This document shows positions 1 through 5,318 of a stretch of DNA of 5,318 nt, piece by piece. This stretch comes from Deltaproteobacteria bacterium. Its GTDB lineage: Bacteria; Desulfobacterota; Desulfarculia; Desulfarculales; Desulfarculaceae. Each line of letters begins with the position of its first letter. Positions within the stretch are counted from its first letter, which is position 1. The position numbers were made by a program, and so were the translations under genes. The stretch spans positions 2,201 through 7,518 of the forward strand of contig JAKAGJ010000089.1 of assembly GCA_021815655.1 (NCBI GenBank), in the 5' to 3' direction. The notes below the pieces were generated by a model that had not been told where the DNA came from, made no database searches, and saw only the letters and a program-made list of their open reading frames with translations.

Positions 1-1610
1 CATTTGCCGGTGTGCTTGTAGTCGATGCAGATCATGGCGGTGACGAAATCGCGCTCATGGCCCAACACGATGCATTCCACGATGTAGGGGCAGAATTTCA
101 GCTTGTTCTCGATGAACATGGGCGAAAAGCGCGCACCGCTGCTGAGCTTCATCAGGTCCTTGACGCGGTCGATGCACACCAGCTGGCCGCCCTCGCTGAT
201 GTAGCCCGCGTCGCCCGAGTACAGCCAGCCGTCGACTATGGTCTCCTGGGTGGCCTGGTCGTTCTTGAGGTAGCCCAGGAACAGGGCCGGCGAGCGGGAG
301 ATGATCTCACCCACGCCTTCGGAGTCGGGCTTGTCAATCCGCACCTCGGTATCTGGGATGGGTTGGCCCACGCTGGTGAAGTCCACGTTGCCGCTGCGGT
401 GTATGCAGCTGATGCCGCTTATCTCGGTCTGGCCATAGATCTGCTTGAGATTGACCCCGCAGGCGTGGAAAAAGCGGAACACGTCGGGGCCCAGGGCGGC
501 GCCGCCGGTGGAGGCGCTGCGGATGTTGCTGAAGCCCAGGCGGTCCTTCAAGGCCCGGAACAGCAGCACATAGCTGATGCCGTACATGATCTTCCAGCCC
601 AGGGGCGGGTCCTTCTTCTGGAAGTGGAAGTCGGCCAACTGGTAGCCGATGGGCATGCACAGGCGATAGATGAACTGCTTGAACCAGCTGGCGTCAAGGT
701 GCTTGACCATAACCGAGCGCGACATCTGCTCCCAAACCCGGGGCGGACTGAAGACCACGTTGGGACCGATCTCGTAGAGGTCGGCCATGGCCGTCTCCGG
801 CGACTCGGGAAAGTTCACCGTGAAGCCGATGGCCAGGGCCGAGGCGATGGACATCATCTGCTCGCCGATCCAGGGCAGGGGCAGGAAGGAGACGAACTCG
901 TCACCGGGCAGCTTGGGGTCCACGCTGCTCAGGTTCAAGGCCATCTTGAGCATGTTGGCGTGGGTGAGCAGGGAGCCCTTGGGGAAGCCGGTGGTGCCGG
1001 AGGTATAAGCGATCAGAGCCAAATCGCTGGGTTTCAGCCGGGCGATGGAATCCTCGAAATAGCTGGGGTGATCCTTCTCGAACTGCCGGCCCAACTCCTC
1101 CACCTGGGGGAAAAAGATGAGCAGGGGGTCGTCGTAGTCGCGCATGCCCTTGGGGTCGGTGTAGATGATCTTCTTGAGCCCCGGCAGCTTCTCCTTCATG
1201 TCCAGGACCTTGTCGGTCTGCTCCTGGTCCTCGGCCACCACGAAGCGCGCCCCGGAGTGGTCGATGACGTAGGCCACCTCGGTGAGAATGGAGTCCTGGT
1301 ATATGCCCAGGGGCCGGCCCTTGAGGGACTGGGCGGCCAGCTCTGAGTAGACCCACTCCGGACGGTTGTCGCCGATTATGGCCAGCGCGTCGTCGTCCTG
1401 AAAGCCCAGGGCGGCCAGCCCCAGGGCGAAATACTTGACGCGCTCATGGTAGGCACGCCAGGTGACGTCCTGCCAGATGCCGTATTCCTTCTCGCGCAGG
1501 GCCACCCGGTCGTGGCCGAACTTCTCGGCGTTTTGTCTGAGCAGGGCCGGCAAGGTGGCGCCGGCGATGTCCACTCCGGGTTCTTGGGCTTTTAGGTAGG
1601 TCAGGGCCAC
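1..1610 (-). CDS. Long-chain acyl-CoA ligase, AMP-forming (partial, 3' end beyond window)
   Basis: The product should activate a fatty or related carboxylic acid in the cytoplasm with ATP and CoA through an acyl-adenylate. In the 536 visible residues the adenylating-enzyme motifs appear in order: the P-loop TSGTTGFPKG at 203-212, the A5 motif YGQTE at 392-396, DGWLYSGD at 460-467 with the ribose-binding Asp467, and the hinge DR at 481-482, followed by KDLMKLSSGARFSP opening the C-terminal lid. The catalytic lysine of the lid lies beyond the window. Relatives of the FAA1/FadD15 (COG1022) type are about 600-650 residues, so some 15% is missing. The GTG start at 1610 is chosen because a strong Shine-Dalgarno stands 6 nt upstream and no in-frame ATG lies nearby. 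It follows livG by 28 bp in a probable operon. Acyl-CoA ligases of this type beside liv-type transporter genes are a known arrangement in proteobacteria. Exact substrate unknown. Confidence 0.93.
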   Translation of the reverse strand, partial: MALTYLKAQEPGVDIAGATLPALLRQNAEKFGHDRVALREKEYGIWQDVTWRAYHERVKYFALGLAALGFQDDDALAIIGDNRPEWVYSELAAQSLKGRPLGIYQDSILTEVAYVIDHSGARFVVAEDQEQTDKVLDMKEKLPGLKKIIYTDPKGMRDYDDPLLIFFPQVEELGRQFEKDHPSYFEDSIARLKPSDLALIAYTSGTTGFPKGSLLTHANMLKMALNLSSVDPKLPGDEFVSFLPLPWIGEQMMSIASALAIGFTVNFPESPETAMADLYEIGPNVVFSPPRVWEQMSRSVMVKHLDASWFKQFIYRLCMPIGYQLADFHFQKKDPPLGWKIMYGISYVLLFRALKDRLGFSNIRSASTGGAALGPDVFRFFHACGVNLKQIYGQTEISGISCIHRSGNVDFTSVGQPIPDTEVRIDKPDSEGVGEIISRSPALFLGYLKNDQATQETIVDGWLYSGDAGYISEGGQLVCIDRVKDLMKLSSGARFSPMFIENKLKFCPYIVECIVLGHERDFVTAMICIDYKHTGK

Positions 1611-1616
1611 GTTGCG

Positions 1617-1627
1617 CCTTCTCCCCT
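1617..1627 (-). promoter_or_regulatory. Ribosome binding site of the acyl-CoA ligase (decides its GTG start)
   Basis: On the minus strand AGGGGAGAAGG ends 6 nt before the GTG at 1610. It lies in the 28-bp gap after the livG stop codon, so the ligase can initiate independently on the shared mRNA. No in-frame ATG is close enough to compete. Confidence 0.75.
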
Positions 1628-1638
1628 GATGAATGGGC

Positions 1639-2471
<833 letters not shown>

Positions 2472-2484
<13 letters not shown>

Positions 2485-2576
2485 AAAACCTCCCCGGCCT
2501 GACCCCTCGCGCGCGCCCTGCCGTACCCAGGAGTGAGCGTTGCGGCCTCCCAATTGGTTAGCGGTCCCCGGTTCAT
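2472..2576 (-). other. Possible leader ORF (34 codons) overlapping the livG start
   Basis: An ATG at 2576 opens a 34-residue frame ending in TAG at 2472-2474, which overlaps the first 13 nt of livG in another frame. It would lie within the leader transcribed from the proximal livG promoter and it contains the livG Shine-Dalgarno, so its translation could affect livG initiation. Only a weak GGGG precedes its ATG, and the peptide has no recognisable motif or run of regulatory codons. It may be chance. Confidence 0.2.
2489..2495 (-). promoter_or_regulatory. Ribosome binding site of livG (decides the ATG at 2484)
   Basis: The minus strand reads GGGGAGG followed by TTTT and ATG, a near-consensus site with a slightly short 4-nt spacer. 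It selects the 281-residue form over the in-frame upstream GTG at 2601. The site lies inside a possible leader ORF that overlaps the livG start. Confidence 0.75.
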
Positions 2577-2577
2577 G

Positions 2578-2595
2578 CCAGCCCCGACCGGCTGG
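2578..2595 (-). repeat. Small inverted repeat in the livG leader
   Basis: CCAGCC and GGCTGG form a perfect 6-bp stem around a 6-nt loop, 2 nt upstream of the ATG of the possible leader ORF. It could fold in the livG mRNA. No U-tract follows, so it is not a terminator. Function unknown. Confidence 0.35.
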
Positions 2596-2628
2596 ACTCA
2601 CTGGCCAAGCTTAATCTGTAGCTAATAT

Positions 2629-2641
2629 TTACCATAGGTAA
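2629..2641. promoter_or_regulatory. Palindrome over the livG -10 box, operator candidate
   Basis: TTACC-ATA-GGTAA is a perfect 5-3-5 inverted repeat that coincides with the -10 hexamer of the proximal livG promoter. Its position would let a dimeric repressor block RNA polymerase. It is short, and no regulator gene is in view, so the regulator cannot be named. Confidence 0.3.
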
Positions 2642-2659
2642 TTTCTTCGTATTTGTAAA
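2631..2659 (-). promoter_or_regulatory. Proximal sigma70-like promoter of the livG-ligase operon
   Basis: On the minus strand TTTACA (2654-2659) and TATGGT (2631-2636) are separated by exactly 17 bp inside an AT-rich patch that stands out from its GC-rich surroundings. The predicted start near 2624 gives livG a leader of about 140 nt. The -35 matches TTGACA at 5 of 6 positions and the -10 matches TATAAT at 4 of 6. A short palindrome overlaps the -10 box. Confidence 0.5.
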
Positions 2660-2895
2660 GGTGATTTTGTGCACAAGTAACAAACAAGCGCACTATCACC
2701 GTCCCCCTTGCCTGGACTGTGCCGAAGACCTCACATAAACAGGCGCTTAGGATTGGGAGCCTCGAGTATGCCGTTGCCCGCCGCTCAGTCGCCAAGGTGC
2801 TTGCCGCAGTATTGTCCGCCGCAAAAGTATGGGATGGCTAATTTTGGGGCCTAAACTTGCCCGCCCCCACCTGGCAACCTCAGATGTGTGATACT

Positions 2896-2933
2896 TCCCA
2901 CCGCTGGGCTTACAGGCCATGTTCGCGGTGGGA
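2896..2933. repeat. 9-bp inverted repeat (RNA hairpin candidate) downstream of the distal promoter
   Basis: TCCCACCGC (2896-2904) and GCGGTGGGA (2925-2933) are perfectly complementary around a 20-nt loop. Inside the loop TGG and CCA (2905-2907 and 2917-2919) can add a short inner stem, leaving a 5-nt bulge on one side. It begins about 30 nt after the start predicted for the distal minus-strand promoter, so it would sit at the 5' end of that RNA. No U-run follows on either strand, which argues against a terminator. Confidence 0.4.
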
Positions 2934-2968
2934 GCGTCCGCCTGGCTCCTATAAAAGAAAGTAACTTT

Positions 2969-2998
2969 TTTGTAGCCGCCCGGCTCGGGGATTGTCAA
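2969..2998 (-). promoter_or_regulatory. Distal sigma70-like promoter upstream of livG
   Basis: A perfect minus-strand TTGACA (2993-2998) stands 18 bp from TACAAA (2969-2974, 4 of 6 to consensus). The predicted start is near 2962, which would give livG a leader of about 480 nt or serve a separate small RNA. No credible protein gene begins soon after it. Confidence 0.45.
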
Positions 2999-3024
2999 GG
3001 GCAAAAACCGGCAACTACTGGATT

Positions 3025-3040
3025 TTCACGGGGTTGTGAA
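3025..3040. repeat. Inverted repeat TTCAC/GTGAA downstream of the dNTPase gene
   Basis: A 5-bp stem closes a GGGGTT loop on the plus strand. On the minus strand it can be lengthened by three pairs (GAT with ATC) if a 2-nt AA bulge is allowed. It is the second hairpin behind the dNTPase gene and may help 3'-end formation, but it is short. Confidence 0.25.
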
Positions 3041-3050
3041 TCATGGTTCA

Positions 3051-3068
3051 ATCAGGGGCACCCCTGAT
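3051..3068 (-). terminator. Hairpin behind the dNTPase stop codon, possible terminator without U-tract
   Basis: ATCAGGGGCACCCCTGAT is a perfect 8-bp inverted repeat with a 2-nt centre, in practice probably a 7-bp stem with a tetraloop. It begins 20 nt after the dNTPase stop codon. No run of T follows on the minus strand, so it is not a classical intrinsic terminator; it may stabilise the 3' end, act with Rho, or bind a protein as DNA. Confidence 0.35.
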
Positions 3069-3077
3069 GGCGCCAGG

Positions 3078-3088
3078 GATTTCAGGGC
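3078..3088. repeat. 11-bp direct repeat, left copy, abutting the dNTPase stop codon
   Basis: GATTTCAGGGC occurs here and again, in the same orientation, at 4288-4298, so the two copies bracket the dNTPase gene. The flanks are also similar, CCAGG before this copy and CCAA before the other. It could be a scar of insertion or chance. Confidence 0.35.
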
Positions 3089-4264
3089 TCAGGCGCGGTC
3101 CAGGCGGGGAGGGAGGCGCCGGGGCCAGGTGAGGTCCTGATAGCAGCGAAGGAAGTATTCGTCGGTCATGCCGGCCAGGAAGTCGCGCACCAGGGCCGCC
3201 GGAGGCAGGGATTGGCGATAGTCATCGCCCTGATGGGCCAGATACTGGCCCAGGATGGGGCTGTCCTGGCGTTCATGGCCCAAATCGTCCAGGAAGCGGT
3301 CAAAAAGACGATGGTAGATGTCGCGGATCTTGTGGTGTTCGGTCTTGATGCGGGGGTGCAGGTAGATGCGCTGGTAATTGAAGGCCTTGAGCTGGGCCAG
3401 GGCCTGGGCCGCCGCCGGCGAGAAGCCCACGAAATCCTGGTCCCGGCTGTACTCCACCAAGTCGGCCACCAGGCGGTAGACCATGGTGCCGTTGCTCTTG
3501 CCCAGCACCTCGCCTACCTGCGGGGGCAGGTCCTCCCGGGTCACCAGCCCCACGCGGATGGCGTCCTCGAAGTCGCGGCCGATGTAGGCCACGGTGTCGG
3601 CGATGCGCACCAGGCAGCCTTCCATGGTCATGGGCGCCAGAGGCGTGCGCGGCTCGGCGGTCTTGGCTGTCAGTTCAGCATCCAGGGTGGCGAAGGTCTT
3701 GTCTCCCTGGGGCCGGAGCAGGGGGCTGTGCTTCTCGCCATCGTGGCAGAGCACGCCGTCCAGCACCTGTAGGCTCAAGTTCAGGCCCCGCCCGCCGTTC
3801 TCCACCCGCTCCAGGAAGTGCACCCCCTGCACGCTGTGCAGGAAGGCGCCCAGGCCGTGCTCGCGGCACTTCTCGTCAAGATAGCTCTCGCCGTCGTGGC
3901 CAAAGGGCGGGTGGCCGATGTCGTGGGCCAGGGCCATGGCCTCGATCAGGTCCTCGTTGAGCCCCAAGAGCCGGCCCATGGTGCGCCCCACCTTGCTCAC
4001 CAGTTGCACGTGCAGCACGCGGTGGGTGATGTGGTCGTTGTCGATGAGCGAAAAGACCTGGGTCTTGTCGATGTAGCGGGTATAGGCCAGGGAATGCAGC
4101 ACCCGGTCGGCGTCCAGGCTGAACTCCAGGCGGTGCCCTTCCGTGGCCATGGGGTCGGGCCGGCGCCGCTGGGCCGCGCGGCTTAAGCAGGCCCTGGGCG
4201 AAAGCCGACGGGCCTCGTCGTCCTCCAGGCGGCGGCGCAGGGCAAGCAGGTTTTCTCCGGCCAT
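3089..4264 (-). CDS. HD-domain dGTPase-like dNTP triphosphohydrolase
   Basis: The 391-residue cytoplasmic enzyme should hydrolyse a deoxynucleoside triphosphate (dGTP in the founding member) to the nucleoside and tripolyphosphate. The metal ligands of the HD superfamily are all present: His81 in HITHRVLH, His114-Asp115 in HDIGHPPFGHDGE and Asp223 in RIADTVAYIGRDFEDAI. His123 and Glu126 in FGHDGE match the catalytic positions of the E. coli enzyme. The N-terminal SPRACLSRAAQRRR followed by DADRVLHSLAYTRYIDKTQVF is typical of the family, which supports the ATG at 4264 over Met39; GAGGAA precedes it. The length fits the shorter bacterial dGTPase-like proteins rather than the about 500-residue E. 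coli Dgt. It is monocistronic and divergent from the methyltransferase gene. The true substrate and activator are unknown. Usual role: dNTP-pool control; some relatives act against phage, but no defence genes are visible here. Confidence 0.94.
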   Translation of the reverse strand: MAGENLLALRRRLEDDEARRLSPRACLSRAAQRRRPDPMATEGHRLEFSLDADRVLHSLAYTRYIDKTQVFSLIDNDHITHRVLHVQLVSKVGRTMGRLLGLNEDLIEAMALAHDIGHPPFGHDGESYLDEKCREHGLGAFLHSVQGVHFLERVENGGRGLNLSLQVLDGVLCHDGEKHSPLLRPQGDKTFATLDAELTAKTAEPRTPLAPMTMEGCLVRIADTVAYIGRDFEDAIRVGLVTREDLPPQVGEVLGKSNGTMVYRLVADLVEYSRDQDFVGFSPAAAQALAQLKAFNYQRIYLHPRIKTEHHKIRDIYHRLFDRFLDDLGHERQDSPILGQYLAHQGDDYRQSLPPAALVRDFLAGMTDEYFLRCYQDLTWPRRLPPRLDRA

Positions 4265-4287
4265 GGCTTCCTCAAACGCGCGGCCAA

Positions 4288-4298
4288 GATTTCAGGGC
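4288..4298. repeat. 11-bp direct repeat, right copy, in the dNTPase leader
   Basis: Identical to the copy at 3078-3088. It lies 23 bp upstream of the dNTPase ATG, within the predicted 5' untranslated region and before the Shine-Dalgarno. No transposase or terminal inverted repeat accompanies the pair. Confidence 0.35.
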
Positions 4299-4315
4299 AA
4301 AAAACTCATGCTCCA

Positions 4316-4344
4316 ACTAAACCCGCCGCCCCCTGGCCTGTCAA
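4316..4344 (-). promoter_or_regulatory. Sigma70-like promoter of the dNTPase gene
   Basis: A perfect minus-strand TTGACA (4339-4344) is followed after exactly 17 bp by TTTAGT (4316-4321, 4 of 6 to consensus). The predicted start near 4309 leaves a leader of about 45 nt before the ATG at 4264, which has its own GAGGAA. The spacer is very GC-rich. Confidence 0.5.
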
Positions 4345-4345
4345 G
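4329..4345 (-). repeat. 17-nt promoter repeat, dNTPase-side arm
   Basis: The minus strand reads CTTGACAGGCCAGGGGG. It matches the plus-strand CTTGTCAGGCCGGGGGG at 4473-4489 at 15 of 17 positions. Each arm covers the -35 box and the first spacer bases of its own divergent promoter. Confidence 0.45.
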
Positions 4346-4347
4346 TG

Positions 4348-4363
4348 GCCCGGGTCCCCGGGC
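4348..4363. repeat. GC-rich inverted repeat just upstream of the dNTPase -35 box
   Basis: GCCCGG and CCGGGC form a perfect 6-bp stem around GTCC, 4 bp upstream of the -35 hexamer. It could be an operator half-site pair or simple GC-rich chance. No U-tract is present. Confidence 0.25.
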
Positions 4364-4472
4364 GGGGCAAATACGGGTCCGGGGGTGCCTGGAAGCAATC
4401 AACGCCTGCGGCTCTCCTAGCGGCGTGGTCGTTCAATCCGGTTTATGCCCCACCGGGGGCACCCGCCCTTGG

Positions 4473-4489
4473 CTTGTCAGGCCGGGGGG
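4473..4489 (+). repeat. 17-nt promoter repeat, methyltransferase-side arm
   Basis: CTTGTCAGGCCGGGGGG is the partner of the minus-strand element at 4329-4345, in inverted orientation and separated by 127 bp. It includes the TTGTCA -35-like box of the methyltransferase promoter. Confidence 0.45.
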
Positions 4490-4502
4490 GCGGGGATAAA
4501 CT
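4474..4502 (+). promoter_or_regulatory. Possible promoter of the methyltransferase gene, nearly leaderless
   Basis: TTGTCA (4474-4479, 5 of 6 to consensus) and TAAACT (4497-4502, 4 of 6) are separated by 17 bp, most of it G. The predicted start near 4509 falls at the ATG at 4510, so the mRNA would be essentially leaderless. This fits the lack of a well-placed Shine-Dalgarno before that ATG. Confidence 0.35.
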
Positions 4503-4509
4503 GCTGGCC

Positions 4510-5298
4510 ATGATAATCGCCGCCGACAATCTCTCCGCCGCGCGCCCCTCGGTGCGCCGGGCCATACAACAGCGCGACGCCCAGGCCATAGCCGCCATCT
4601 GTCGGCAGGCCGCCCGTGCGGGGGCCCAGTGGCTGGACCTCAACCCTGGCTACCTGCCCCCGGCCCAACGCGGGGAGGTCTGGCGCTTTTTGCTAAAGAC
4701 CGCCGAGGCGGCCTGCGACCTCAAGCTGATGCTGGACGCGCCCCAGGTGGAATCCCTGGCCCTGGCCCTGGAGTATTGCACCCGGCCGCCAGTGCTGAAC
4801 ATGGCCACCGCCCAGGAGGGGCGTTTGGGGCCGGTCTTGGATTTGGCCGCCGGCCACGGCCTGGAGGTGGTGGCCGCCACCATGACCCACATCGTGCCGG
4901 CCACCAGCGAGGAGCGCCTGGCCCTGGCCGCGCTGATCGTGCAGGAGGCCGGCCGCCGAGGCATCGCGGGGCCGCGCCTGTACCTGGACCCCATGGTCCT
5001 GCCCCTGGCGCTCAGCGGCGGCGAGGCCCAGGCCAGCGCGGTGCTGGCCTTCCTGCGCGCCCTGCCCTGCCTGTTCGATCCGGTCCCCAATAGCCTCATC
5101 GCCATCAGCAACCTCACCACCGCCACCGCCGCCGCCCGCGCCGAGTTCGCCGGCCCGCCCTTTTTGGCCGCGGCCTTTGGCGCCGGCCTGACCGTGGCCA
5201 TGCTGGACGTGCAGCAGCCGGCCCTGCTCTCCACCGCGCGCCTGTGTCAGGTCTTTGCCGGCCAGCGCCTTTTCGCTGTGGCCGAGCACCAGCCCTGA
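4510..5298 (+). CDS. Pterin-binding methyltransferase, AcsE/MeTr-like (dihydropteroate-synthase fold)
   Basis: The 262-residue protein matches the methyltetrahydrofolate:corrinoid methyltransferase family, soluble TIM barrels that move the methyl group of methyl-H4folate to a corrinoid protein in the Wood-Ljungdahl pathway or to related acceptors. It opens in the family manner with MIIAADN and a long first helix, and has the length of AcsE. Pocket residues fall at nearly collinear positions: Asp76 in LDAP, Asn97 in VLNMAT, Asp160 in YLDPMVLP and Asn201 in AISNLTT. Departures include LDLNPG at 42-47 in place of the usual LDVN-G and a very Ala-rich C-terminal half. The ATG at 4510 is favoured by homology although no Shine-Dalgarno is well placed. 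No corrinoid protein or CODH/ACS gene is in the window; GGGAGAA at 5308-5314 may serve a following gene. A true dihydropteroate synthase is less likely. The methyl acceptor is unknown. Confidence 0.88.
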   Translation: MIIAADNLSAARPSVRRAIQQRDAQAIAAICRQAARAGAQWLDLNPGYLPPAQRGEVWRFLLKTAEAACDLKLMLDAPQVESLALALEYCTRPPVLNMATAQEGRLGPVLDLAAGHGLEVVAATMTHIVPATSEERLALAALIVQEAGRRGIAGPRLYLDPMVLPLALSGGEAQASAVLAFLRALPCLFDPVPNSLIAISNLTTATAAARAEFAGPPFLAAAFGAGLTVAMLDVQQPALLSTARLCQVFAGQRLFAVAEHQP

Positions 5299-5318
5299 CC
5301 CGCCACCGGGAGAACCCC

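Larger units (their letters stand above)
2485..3088. other. 604-bp intergenic region between livG and the dNTPase gene
   Basis: I see no credible protein gene here. The longest minus-strand frame (2747-3004) has no recognisable motif, no ribosome site and third-codon-position GC well below its neighbours. The region holds two livG-directed promoters, a palindrome over one -10 box, a 9-bp hairpin and inverted repeats behind the dNTPase stop codon. Local base composition is lower in GC than the flanking genes, especially at 2611-2690. No tRNA or known riboswitch pattern was recognised. Confidence 0.6.

Noticed and set aside
12..1346. 444-codon open frame on the plus strand
   Set aside because: It is the antisense of the acyl-CoA ligase. 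High third-position GC keeps the complementary frame open; the translation is His/Gly/Val-rich without domain motifs, while the minus strand carries all ligase motifs.
2507..2517. Alternating CG tract
   Set aside because: Too short in a high-GC genome to claim Z-DNA or any regulatory role.
2485..2601. N-terminal extension of livG to a GTG at 2601
   Set aside because: No Shine-Dalgarno precedes the GTG, the added 39 residues do not resemble LivG proteins, and a near-consensus site serves the ATG at 2484.
2747..3004. Minus-strand frame of 85 codons, or 57 codons from the ATG at 2920
   Set aside because: The TTG start overlaps the distal promoter and the ATG lies in the hairpin loop with no adjacent ribosome site. 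Third-position GC is far below the real genes and no motif is seen.
3212..3772. 186-codon open frame on the plus strand
   Set aside because: Antisense shadow of the HD-domain dNTPase; no recognisable motif.
4427..4455. tRNA-like T-arm around TTCAATC
   Set aside because: The stem is mostly G-U pairs, and no matching acceptor strand, D-arm or anticodon arm is found upstream.
4750..4774. Short CCTGGC tandem repeat
   Set aside because: It encodes LALALE inside the methyltransferase and reflects codon preference for Leu and Ala, not a separate repeat element.
4693..5289. 198-codon open frame on the minus strand
   Set aside because: Antisense shadow of the methyltransferase gene; low-complexity Gly/Gln/His-rich translation.

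Overview
The window reads as a piece of a high-GC bacterial chromosome, with roughly two thirds G+C by eye and strongly G/C-ended codons in the genes. The gene mix is a LivG-type ABC ATPase with a long-chain acyl-CoA ligase, an HD-domain dNTPase, and a methyltetrahydrofolate-methyltransferase-like protein. This would suit an anaerobic Desulfobacterota-type (former deltaproteobacterial) organism that uses fatty or aromatic acids and has C1/Wood-Ljungdahl chemistry. That assignment is inferred from gene content, not from a marker gene.

Layout, left to right. (1) Positions 1-1610, minus strand: the first 536 codons of an AMP-forming acyl-CoA ligase, cut by the left window edge. (2) 1639-2484, minus: a LivG-type ABC transporter ATPase, 28 bp upstream of the ligase and almost certainly in the same operon. 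(3) 2485-3088: about 600 bp without a credible protein gene. It holds two sigma70-like promoters pointing at livG, a palindrome over the proximal -10 box, a 9-bp hairpin, an overlapping leader ORF and inverted repeats behind the dNTPase gene. (4) 3089-4264, minus: a complete HD-domain dGTPase-like triphosphohydrolase. (5) 4265-4509: a divergent promoter region in which a 17-nt near-perfect inverted repeat covers the -35 box of both outward promoters. (6) 4510-5298, plus: a complete pterin-binding methyltransferase of the AcsE/MeTr type. The last 20 bases hold only a possible Shine-Dalgarno sequence for a gene beyond the edge.

The livG-ligase pair suggests coupled uptake and CoA activation of a carboxylic acid; LivG would power a LivH/LivM-type permease encoded outside the window. 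The dNTPase and methyltransferase are divergently transcribed and may share control, but no direct metabolic link is visible. I see no mobile element, CRISPR array, rRNA or tRNA. I found no clear new system. The parts most worth a second look are the paired promoter repeat, the structured livG leader and the divergent MeTr homologue.
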